Shown one piece after another: positions 44,788 to 53,646 of a stretch of DNA of 64,000 nucleotides (positions within the stretch are counted from its first letter, which is position 1; the number at the start of each line of letters is the position of its first letter). The position numbers and the translations under genes were made by a program. A model generated the notes under the pieces. That model was not told where the DNA came from. It did no database searches and worked only from the letters and a program-made list of their open reading frames with translations. This DNA is from Sacculina carcini (lineage: Eukaryota; Arthropoda; Thecostraca; Sacculinidae), in NCBI GenBank assembly GCA_916048095.2, contig OU696587.1, forward strand, positions 979,252 through 1,043,251. Reading direction: 5' to 3'.

Positions 44788-44816
44788 CTAAACCCAGCTT
44801 GCCTCCAGAAATTCAT
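44788..44816 (-). CDS. ATP5F1E: ATP synthase F1 epsilon subunit, exon 1
   Basis: Minus strand. ATG at 44816-44814 opens MNFWRQAGF and then AG, followed by the donor GTAACT. Exon 2 supplies the third base of the Ser codon (phase 2). WRQAGxSY is the family's N-terminal signature, which is what led to this short exon being found. The gap to exon 2 is 3767 bases, filled with Penelope, SINE and LINE remnants. The product acts in the mitochondrial matrix in the F1 stalk; the subunit has no cleaved presequence. Start choice is firm because there is no other Met near the signature. Confidence 0.92.
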
Positions 44817-44900
44817 CGTCCAAAATATCGACGTTAAGCAACTGGAAAACAATGAAAATATCAGCCGACGTCAGTGATGCACGATGAAAACCAACATGCA
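44817..44900 (-). promoter_or_regulatory. Presumed 5' UTR/promoter of ATP synthase epsilon gene
   Basis: The 80 bases upstream of the ATG are moderately GC-rich compared with the flanks and contain TGACGTCGGC (44860-44869 region, CRE-like). No TATA box is evident close to the start. The assignment follows from position only. Confidence 0.3.
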
Positions 44901-45146
44901 GAAATAACTCGCCAGATTTGTCGCAGACAATTATTGACATGCACTTACACAAATAAAATATATCCAAAAGCGTTACAGATAAGTCAATTTGCTACCGTAA
45001 AATAAATTGCTCATACTGAAAACATTTCATGCGTTTTGTGAGAACGAAATGTATAATTACATACATTCATAGAAGTATAATACATCAACAATCTGTTCAA
45101 ATAGTTTTTCCATAGTTATTTTTTCATTACAATAGAACTACTCGAT

Positions 45147-45371
45147 ATGCTGATAAAAATCTCATCAAACATCGACCATCTTACTGAATTAATTTGCGAT
45201 CATTTTAGCCAAAACAGAAAAACCATGTGGCTTGTAGCTGGAGATTTCAATGTTGATATGAAGATGGAGAGTAGCTCAAATTCAACTAAACTCAAACTCG
45301 TACAACGGTTTTGTTCCCCTTATATCATTTCATACAAGGATAACCAGTGTCTCTGCTACAACTATAGATAA
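45147..45371 (+). pseudogene. LINE endonuclease fragment
   Basis: The frame carries LIKISSNIDHLTELICDHF and WLVAGDFNVDM, the GDFN motif of LINE APE endonucleases. A stop at 45369-45371 ends it. Later traces are lost after about 45480. It lies about 330 bases upstream of the ATP synthase epsilon start, in the opposite orientation. Confidence 0.7.
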
Positions 45372-45845
45372 TATTTTACAAACATCAATAATACTGAAAT
45401 AATGGCAGGAACATTGACGTCAGCGACCACCTACCAATATTTGATGCAATCAAATTATGCTGCACTTAATTACTGTTGTTTCACCGCCCTCGTTGCCATT
45501 GTACAAACGCTTCTTAAAAACGATTTATTGCACAGCGATGAATGCCAATGACGACAAAATACAGAACAAGGGAATGAAGATGAACACGATTAACACAAGA
45601 CGCAGTAACCAATACACCCGACTGTACACACCCCTACTCAACACACACCTACACGACCCCACACACCTGCACAACCTCACTCCATCCGATCCACATATCA
45701 ACTGACCCACGCTTGCACAACCGGCCTTTGACCTTCTCAAAGGTCAAAACAAACACACCTCAACACAGGACAGACCAGCCGCACACACACACTCACACAC
45801 ACATATATGCGTATACATATGTACACCAAAACCATGCGCTAATAG

Positions 45846-45874
45846 ACAAGTGGTTTCAATTAGAAACCACTTGT
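45846..45874. repeat. Perfect 12-bp hairpin
   Basis: ACAAGTGGTTTC and GAAACCACTTGT are separated by AATTA. No T-run follows, so it is not a terminator-like element. Function is unknown. Confidence 0.85.
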
Positions 45875-46118
45875 GGTTTTGCCGTGTAGACACCTTGTTT
45901 ATATGACTATTTGTGTTTATGTATAGAGTGATGAGGAGACACGTTGTTTGTGTATATTGTCGTTAGATGGCGCTACCAGTGTGTTAGCTGATTATATGTA
46001 TGTGATCAATGGGCGGGGTTTAGAGGGTGCGAGAAGTAATGGGGCAGTGCGGTGGTGGAGTGTGTGGCGTGAGCGTGGAGCGGTTATTATTGCGAGCGTG
46101 GAGCGGTTTGAGCTGTTG

Positions 46119-46201
46119 AATTGTGAGAATTTGCAGGTGACGTTTTTATTGCATTTATTGCATCTCATCGCATTGTTCAACCTCATTCGTATTCGGTCAT
46201 C
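46119..46201 (+). repeat. 83-bp direct repeat left of Gypsy element Y
   Basis: Identical to 51143-51225: it starts AATTGTGAGAATTTGCAGG and ends TTCGGTCATC. The pair flanks the whole element Y (46206-51070). It is too long to be a target duplication. Confidence 0.95.
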
Positions 46202-46205
46202 TAAT

Positions 46206-46377
46206 TGTGAGAATGTACCCTTTGGCTTATTGTACCATTCTTGGCGGTTTCTGGCATAACACAAGTCTGGCAGCTTTGGTGTACGTTGTTATTGTTCCAG
46301 GCGTTTGACATTGTTGTGTGATCTATAGTATCTTTAATTAATCTTGATTTCTTATGAATACATCATCGTTATCATTG
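46206..46377 (+). repeat. 5' LTR of Gypsy element Y
   Basis: 172 bp starting TGTGAGAATGTACCCTTTGG and ending CATCATCGTTATCATTG. The copy at 50899-51070 has the same length with about four differences, so the insertion is recent compared with the other elements. Confidence 0.9.
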
Positions 46378-46569
46378 CTCAACGATTAGTCGTTCGTCTC
46401 GTTACGACATTAAATCAAGATTAATCAGTGTTACTGTGATCATGGCTGAAAGCAACAGTGATATGTTATATAATGTGATAGGATAATAAGTTATAGTAAG
46501 TAGAGGATAATAAGTAATAATAAGTGATAGGATAGTAAGAATCCGCGAACTCAAGGAGCCGGATCAGGG

Positions 46570-47529
46570 GTGAGTAATGTGGAATCAGGCGTGGTGTGTG
46601 GTCCAACCAGCATGAATGCGTGGCAGTCCCACTTGAATTTGCCTGTGCCACCCCTGAAAGGGCAAGAATCCATCGCAGAGTGGAAGCCTTTGTTCATCGC
46701 AGCCGTAAGCAGCCTTTTATGCCGCGGGCCAGATGGAGAAAGGTTGGCCATCGGTATGCTACCGGCGTTCATTAACAGACGAACAGCGGAGAGAGAACTC
46801 GTGCGTGAAGTGGTGGATGAGGCGTCATCGTTGGCCGAAGCATTTGAAATATTGTGCGCAACGCTGGATAGTCCGTCAGATCAGTACGACTGCATACAGG
46901 CACTGTGTGCGTACAAATGGAAACCAAGGGAGCAGCTGGATGATTTCTACTTCGCACTCAAAAAACGAGCGAGAGACGCTCAAGCGGGAAAGTCTGTGTT
47001 GATGTCGCTTTTTATAGGCCAGCTGCCGCGCGCCGTCCAAACCAGAATCAAACTATGGCTTTCCAACGAGGATGTGACTGTAGAAAGTACCGGACGTCGT
47101 TTACTGATCGAGACGAAGAAGGTGTTCGCTGAGAAGGGCATTCCGATGAAGCGTGGATATTCGGAAGAAAATGGTGATGATTTGGTATGTACCGTGAGTA
47201 GTATAGAGGGCGCTGGGAGAATATCCTCGTCAGACATGGCGGTGGCAGCCGTGAAGCAAGGTAGACTCAGAGAGCAGGCCAACCGGTCTGGATCGATGAC
47301 GACGACAGCCGCACAGAAAAAAGGATGTTATGTGTGCGGTTCCACGGCCCACTTCATGAAGCAGTGCTCATCACGCTGCTGTCCGCGTTGTGGTCACAAG
47401 GGACACAGCTTGAAGGAGTGCAGAGCGCCGCCAGCTGAGGGCAACAAAACAGCTTACGCCGTAAATGTCAGAACTCGCTCGAGCCCACTAACGGCTTGCC
47501 TGACTGACACAGCCTCGCTGAAGGTATAA
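46570..47529 (+). pseudogene. Gag with two CCHC knuckles (element Y)
   Basis: The 319-codon frame has an N-terminal capsid-like helical domain (LNLPVPPLKGQESIAEWKP and a LDDFYFALKKRARDAQAG segment). It ends with two zinc knuckles, CYVCGSTAHFMKQC and CPRCGHKGHSLKEC. The frame halts at TAA 47527-47529. The codon before and the sequence after continue smoothly into the protease in the same frame, so the TAA looks like a nonsense mutation rather than a natural gag stop. An earlier in-frame Met or upstream start cannot be excluded. Confidence 0.85.
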
Positions 47530-48246
47530 TTGGACGGCGAACCGTCATCGGCCATGCTGGATTCCGGTGCATCAACATCTGTGATTGACGAGAAAACGGT
47601 GGACGAACTCGGCTTGTCAGGCAAAATCCAATGCACAGGAGAGCAGGAGGCGTCGCTGTTGGGCGTTGGAGGTGAGGTGGCGGTCAAAGGAAGGCTGCAG
47701 GTGAGCGTGGACGTTGGCGATGGGCAGTGCGGTTTTCACGAACTGAATGTGCTCTCTTGTCCAGATAAGCTGGTGCTTCTAGGCCGCGACTATTTGAGCA
47801 AATTTGGTTCGGTTGAATTTGACTGGCATCGAGGTAAAGTACGTTTGGGTAGCGTTTGGAAATCCATGGAGGCGTTTCGTTTGGAGCGTTTGGAGGCCAT
47901 GGTCGGTGGGGGGCGATGTAACGATCGTATTGCAGTTATAGGAGCCGTTAACAGTGATTATATTGTTGATTTCGAGCCTATGGTCAATGAGGAATTGTCG
48001 TGTGACGTCAGATCTCGTATAATACATGTTCTTGAAAAATATGCCGATGTTTTTGCTGTGGACGTGAAAAAACCTAACGTAACGGACAAGGCCATTCATG
48101 TAATAGACACTGCAGGGGCAGCGCCAGTGAAACACCAGCCTTATCGGTTGAACCCACAAGTGGAGGCAGAAGTGAATAGGCAAATCAAGCAGATGGTTGA
48201 AAATGCATCTGCAGACCATCCAAGTCACCGTGGGGAAGTCGAGTAA
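47530..48246 (+). pseudogene. Protease and start of RT (element Y)
   Basis: In the same frame as gag. The retropepsin active site MLDSGASTSVIDE lies about 10 residues in and the late LLGRDYL motif about 80 residues later. A linker follows with the typical pre-RT KHQPYRLNP segment, the lead into the first RT helix. The frame leaves RT near 48240, where a shift of frame is needed to continue. Confidence 0.85.
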
Positions 48247-49390
48247 TTTTAGTACGCAAAAAGGACGGATCCTACCGCTTTGTTGTGGATTACAGGGCGT
48301 TGAATGATCACACTAAAAAAGACGCGTATCCCGCTGCAGACTGGCGACGTATAATTGACAACATGGATGGAAGTCAATATTTCTCATTTTTGGACGGAGC
48401 AAGCGCGTATTAGAGTATTCCCGTCAACGAGGGGGATAAGGAAAAGACAGCGTTTGTCACTCCATGTGGCCAATACGAAATGAATGTAATGGCGTTTGGT
48501 TTGTGCAACAGCCAAAGCACTTATCAGAGAGCGGTAGACCAGGCGCTCCAGGGACTGGTGAACGTGGCAGCTTACGTGGATGACACATGTGTGTATTCGA
48601 AAAGCATCGATGATCACATCGCCACCTTAGAAAAGACTTTATCTGCGTATCGCAAGGCTAACCTGCAACTCAGAGCCGACAAATGCCGTTTTGGGTATCA
48701 ACGGGGTGAGTTTGTGGGGCATACCCTCACACCAGAGGGCTGCCGTCCGCTCAACGCGCATGTTGAATTGTTGCGCACATGGGTCGCTCCTAGAGGAGTA
48801 TAGAACTCAGACGATTTCTCGGATTTGCCAACTTTTACAGACATTTCACTGAAAACATGGCCGCTATTTGTGCACCACTATACAAGTTGACCAGAAAGGG
48901 AGTGAAATGGGAATGGGACCGCGAATGCCAGAACAGTTTCGTGCAACTGAAACAAGCCATCGCTTCAGCTCCTACGCTCCGATATCCATCCTGGAATCAA
49001 CCGTTCTATGTGTGCACGGACGCCAGTGCCGACGGAGTTGGCGGAATGCTCACCCAACTGGACTCAGGCGGGAATTTGCAGCCAATATCATTTCATTCGT
49101 CAGGCTTGTCGACAGCACAGAGGAATTATGCAGCAGGCGAACTCGAGGCTTGGGCACTAGTCGCGGCGATGAGGAAGTGGTGGGTCTACCTCCAGGCAGC
49201 AACTATGGTGTATTTTGTGACCGATCACAGCCTGCTTGTTTGGATGCGGCGCCGGAAGGATCCCAGGGGAAAATTCGCCCGATGGCTGGTTGAGTTAGAA
49301 GCGCTTCACAACTACGAGGTGATATACCGTAAAGGATCCAGCAACCAGGTCGCCGACTGCCTCAGTCGCATACCGTCCCGGGTCGATCGG
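48246..49390 (+). pseudogene. RT and RNase H (element Y)
   Basis: RT motifs include LVRKKDGSYRFVVDYRALND, then a palm strand ending in a TAG stop at 48412, then MAFGLCNSQSTYQRAVD. The catalytic YVDD is at 48573-48584, followed by RADKCRFG and FVGHTLTPEG. A second TAG lies at 48799-48801. RNase H begins after the RRFLGFANFYRHF linker and shows VCTDASADGVGGML, then ELEAWALV and FVTDHSLL, and ends with NQVADCLSR. Both sets of catalytic acids look intact apart from the stops. Confidence 0.88.
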
Positions 49391-49599
49391 CAAATTACAG
49401 ATGAAGATGAGTGTGTCGATTGGCATGTATACTATGTTCGGGAGGTTGACCTGGACATGTTAGCGGAGGCACAAAACGATGACCCAGCGATAGCGTTCGC
49501 TAAGCGACAACTGGCAGCAAATGGAGCGGTGAAGGAAGGAAGGTTCCGTCGCTGCAGTAAGCTAGCATTGTGCAGCGATATATTCATGAAGAGTGGAAG

Positions 49600-50887
49600 A
49601 GTTGTAGTGGCTGATCGGTTGCACACACCAATCGTCGAAGAACATCACAAACGTGGTCATTTTGGCAAGCAGAAGACTCTGTCCCTTATTCGTCCGAGCT
49701 ACTATTGGATAGGAATGGACTCTACAGTGGAGATGGTCTGCAGAAGATGCAAAGTGTGCGCAGCCAACAAACGATCCCATGAACCTAGAGTCACGATGTG
49801 TTCACCTGATTACGATGCCTCAGAGCCAAGGGAGTCAGTATCAATGGACATCGCTACCCTACCTTAGAGCGAGGAGGGATTTCGTTACTTGTTGGTTATG
49901 GTGGATAATTTTTCGAAGATGGTTGAAATGGCACCAATGCATGACCAGTTGTCTGATTCAGTCGTGAGAGCTCTTAAAGACGAATGGATATATCGTCATG
50001 GAATACCGCGTATTCTGGTCACGGATCAAGGTGGAAATGTGGACGGCAGTGTTGTACGAAGCATGTGTCAGGAACTGGGCATCGAAAAACGACACACAAG
50101 TCCATATCATCCACAGGCGGACGGTAGCGCCGAACGGGCTATTCAAACATGCAAGCAAACTATCAGGTGTCTCCTAGCAGAGCAAGGAAAGAGTCAAGAA
50201 GAGTGGCCTTCAGTGGTTAGGGAGTCGGCCTTTTATGTCAACAATACAGTGAATCGGTCGACGAAAAAGGCTCCCTATGAAGTCATCTTTGGTAGAACTC
50301 TACGATCGCCAGGATCTTTTGTATGCAGTGAGAACGCAGGTGTTATCGACCCTAGTGACGTGGCCGCAGCAACCCGAGCCACCGTTGTGGCTGTGCAAAG
50401 CGAGGTAGAGCAGAATACAAATCGGTCCCGGCAAGACTACAAGAAATATTACGACAATGGAAGAGTAGAACCGTCGAGACGCAGCATTTCACAGGGTGAC
50501 AGCGTGATGATTCGAAACCAGACAAGAAAAGGACTGGACCCTTTGTTCAGGGGGCCGCGCAAAGTGATAAGGTCTCGAGATCCTAACGTGTGGCTGGAGC
50601 CGGTACGGGGTCAAACTGCAGATGAGTGCGTCCATTTAGACAGATGCAAGCGAGTGATGACAGAGTCACTGGACAGCATTGTCGAAGACCGTCTGGACGC
50701 GCCGCAGTCAACAAATATTGAGATTCAGCCATCTGCCGACGCTTCAGAAGAAGAGCCGCCGTCGGGGGTCAGAGCTCAGCAAGCTGGAAGCGAAGAAGCG
50801 GCTGCAGTCGTGTTAAACTTCCTGCCTACAACCAGCAGATCGGGGCGTATTATTCGGCGTAACAGACGTTACGCGGAATTTGAGTGA
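49600..50887 (+). pseudogene. Integrase (element Y)
   Basis: The HHCC zinc domain is visible (HHKRGHFGKQKTLSLIR ... CRRCKVC). A TAG at 49864-49866 then interrupts. The core runs from LLVMVDNFSKMVE (first Asp) through VTDQGGNV (second Asp) to HPQADGSAERAIQ (Glu), with the usual spacing. A C-terminal GDSVMIRNQ barrel-like segment and a Ser/Glu-rich tail end at TGA 50885-50887. Apart from the single TAG the sequence is well kept. Confidence 0.88.
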
Positions 50888-50898
50888 TGGGGGAGTGA

Positions 50899-51070
50899 TG
50901 TGAGAATGTACCCTTTGGCTTATTGTACCATTCTTGGCGGTTTCTGGCATAACACAAGTCTGGCAGCTTTGGTGTACGTTGTTATTGTTCCAGGCGTTTG
51001 TCATTGTTCTGTGATCTATATTATCTTTAATTAATCTTGATTTCTTATGAATACATCATCGTTATCATTG
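50899..51070 (+). repeat. 3' LTR of Gypsy element Y
   Basis: Begins TGTGAGAATGTACCC directly after TGATGGGGGAGTGA, which includes a polypurine-like GGGGGAG. Ends GTTATCATTG. It is followed by TATCAATG-type short repeats to 51140. Confidence 0.9.
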
Positions 51071-51142
51071 TGATCAATCATGTATCATTGTATCAATGTA
51101 TCAATGTATCAATGTATATGTATCAATGTATCATTGTGTATC

Positions 51143-51225
51143 AATTGTGAGAATTTGCAGGTGACGTTTTTATTGCATTTATTGCATCTCATCGCATTGT
51201 TCAACCTCATTCGTATTCGGTCATC
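51143..51225 (+). repeat. 83-bp direct repeat right of element Y
   Basis: Exact copy of 46119-46201. Directly after it begins the leader of the next element (gag ATG at 51261), so it may be part of that element's LTR or leader. Confidence 0.95.
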
Positions 51226-51357
51226 AAATACATCTCAAAACCACAAGCTAACCGGCCAAAATGGCAAAAATATCTCACGATATGATCAGGGCGTTTGCCG
51301 GCGATGGAGACGTTGTGGCGTGGTTAAAGAAAGCAACTTTGGTAGAAAACCTGCAAG

Positions 51358-51361
<4 letters not shown>

Positions 51362-51425
<64 letters not shown>

Positions 51426-51647
51426 TTACGCATTTGAACACAGCAGTGGAAAGGCTAGGCTGTTCGCGTGAATTTTTCCATGGGCAAAGCCTCACGGCCC
51501 CGGCTGGCACACCGCAGGTCCGGCCGCACGGGTTTTGCAGTCACCGCCAGCACAGAAACTGCTTGGCTGCGCGCACACAAAACCCGCAGTGCGACAATTG
51601 GGCTACCCTTTCAGAAACGGACCCAAACGTTTCACGGACCCAAACGT
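51362..51647 (-). mobile_element. SINE S2, 5'-truncated, inserted in X1 gag
   Basis: 286 bp with a 10-bp target duplication TGCAAGGTGT (51352-51361 and 51648-51657). On the minus strand it ends in a (TA)n tail of about 60 bp (51362-51422). The body shares CCGGCTGGCACACCGCAGG and other blocks with copies at 58011 and 62179, but the tRNA head is missing. The added 296 bases shift frame by two, which matches the change of gag frame across it. Confidence 0.93.
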
Positions 51648-52227
51648 TGCAAGGTGTATCTGACCTAGCCAGTTTCATTCCGCTGTATCTTGAGGGAGAT
51701 GCGTTAGCGCTATATTTAGAGCTGTCTGAAGAGGCCCAGGACAATGCTGATCAGATTCAGCAAATGCTGATTGGAACATTCACGGATGATGCGTTCACGG
51801 CGCATAGAAAGTTGAGAAAAGATGGAGTGGCGAATCTGTTGATGTATATGCCAATGAGATCATAAGGTTGGCTGGACTGGCCAGTTCCGATAAGGCATGT
51901 GTTGAGCATGCAACGAGACTCGCGTTTGTGAATGGATTTCCTGCCGACATCAGAGTCCTGCTTCAGCGTTTACCAAATGTTATAAAGATGGCGACCAGCG
52001 AGCTGATTGCCCATTGTGTTGGCTGCTAATAGAGCCGTGAATGTGGTGGCCGCCGGTGAAGCGGCCAGTGGGAGCAGGGAAGCACAACAGCTGCGAGATA
52101 ATGCTGCTCCGCGAAGATTCACCGGACGATGCTTCGTGTGTGGAGGGTCTCACATGGCACGCTACTGTAGCAAACGTAAACCAATCGTGTGTTATCGGTG
52201 CGTAAATGACGGACACAAGTCATTTGA

Positions 52228-52291
52228 ATGCAAGTCGGAAAACGGAAGTGGGGTGGCTTGTGCGCCAGCAGTCACTCCAATGAGCCAATAA
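52228..52291 (+). promoter_or_regulatory. gag/pro overlap, possible -1 frameshift site (X1)
   Basis: The gag frame ends at TAA 52289-52291 while the protease frame, one base back, is open from 52228 or before. GGAAAAC lies at 52237-52243, read as GAA-AAC in gag. The same word sits at the same place in X2 (54018-54024). It is not a canonical XXXYYYZ heptamer. Confidence 0.35.
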
Positions 52292-53646
52292 TGGTGCAAT
52301 CGTCAGGCCTGCCAATTATTGACGTAGCGATAGATGAGATGAAGGCAAAGGCATTGATTGATACTGGTTGTTCAGCTGTGGTCGTAAAAACGAGCTTTGT
52401 AAAAGAGATTGACTATGAATGTGTGATGCTCGCGTTTGATGGTAGACAAGTGCAGTGTAGAGGTGAAGCGTGGATTACAGTGGGAGTACAGAATGAGTAT
52501 GTGAAAGTGAAGGCCATAGTGGTTGATGAGCTCGTTAACAACATTGATATTGTGGTTGGAATGGATTTGATCAATCATTTGGGTGGAGTGACTGTGAGTA
52601 AGAAATCTGTTCGATTCGGACAACAGTCATGTTGTGCAATGGAGATGAAGTGTGACAGCGTGCCAGTACCAAATGTGCGTGAGAAAAACAGTAGAAATGA
52701 TGGTTCGCGAAATCTGAGCATCGAGGATCCAGATTTTCGCGCGTCGTTTGATGGTGAAAGGTGGGAAGTCGAATGGTTAACGAAATTGCAGAATACGGTA
52801 CTAACAAAGAACATTGGTTGTTATGAGAGGACACTTAATGATGCTGTGAGGGAAGAATATGATGCCGAGGTTCGTAGGTGGGTTGACGAGAAGATTTTGG
52901 TGCCTTGGACGGGTACGCAAAATGTGGGTGTATTGCCATTGTTAGCGGTCGTTCAACCTACCAAGAACAAAGTTAGGCCAGTATTGGACTTCCGCGAGCT
53001 TAACTCTTTTCTGCACAGTCACACTGGATATGATTTTATTGATGTATGCGGGGAAAAGTTAAGAGAATGGAGACGTATTGAAGGACCAGTATCGATCGTG
53101 GATTTGAAGGCTGCGTACCTCCAGGTTCGCGTAGCAGAAAAATTGTGGAAACACCAATTAGTGAAATATGATGGAAATATATACTGTCTGACTAGTATGG
53201 GGTTTGGGCTGTGTTCTGCGCCTAAAGCCATGACCCGAATTGTGCGTACGGTCCTACAGCAAGCGTCACTGGTTGAAGATCCAACGGATTCGTATATAGA
53301 CGATACCGTTGTGCGAGAGTCGATAGTGTCAGGTGCAGCGGTAGTTGACCATCTAGCCAAGTATGGGCTGAAAGCCAAAGACCCGGTGCCGATTGAGCAA
53401 AGTGCTGTTCTTGGGTTGCAACTGCAAAAGAGCGAGCAGGGGCACTTGGTGTACCGCAGAGGGAGCGTAGTACCTGCCTTACCGGACGATATGACGAAAT
53501 GCCTATTGTTCTCACTTTGTGGCAAGTTGATCGGCCACTACCCCGTCGCCGGATGGCTGAGACCCGCTTGCAGTTACCTCAAGCTTCATACTGATTGTGT
53601 TGAGTGGGATGATGTTGTAGGGGATATCGATCCGGTGGCAATTTAA

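Larger units (their letters stand above)
46206..51070 (+). mobile_element. Ty3/Gypsy element Y, nearly complete
   Basis: Paired 172-bp LTRs enclose gag, protease, RT, RNase H and integrase in Gypsy order and in essentially one long frame, with point stops rather than large deletions. Nonsense codons at 47527, 48412, 48799 and 49864 and a short shift near 48240 disable it. Matching 5-bp flanks could not be fixed, because sequence after 51070 is a TATCAATG repeat. Confidence 0.9.
51261..53646 (+). pseudogene. Gypsy-like element X1: gag-PR-RT, 3' truncated
   Basis: Gag begins at ATG 51261 with FAGDGDVVAWLKKATLV and is split by the SINE at 51362-51647. It resumes with IPLYLEGDALALYLELSEEA, needs a small shift near 51840, and ends with two knuckles (CFVCGGSHMARYC and CYRCVNDGHKSFEC). 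Protease-RT lies in the -1 frame relative to gag (52228-53646): ALIDTGCSAVVV, then VRPVLDFRELNSF, then VDLKAAYLQVRV, MGFGLCSAPKAM, the catalytic YIDD (53293-53304) and HYPVAGWLRPA. It ends just before RNase H, where a second gag begins. Its own RNase H and integrase are missing. Confidence 0.85.

Noticed and set aside
47527..47529. Programmed stop-codon readthrough between gag and protease in element Y
   Set aside because: The element has three other in-frame stops inside RT and integrase, and the TAA sits where a glutamine codon (CAA) is expected, so simple nonsense mutation is more likely.
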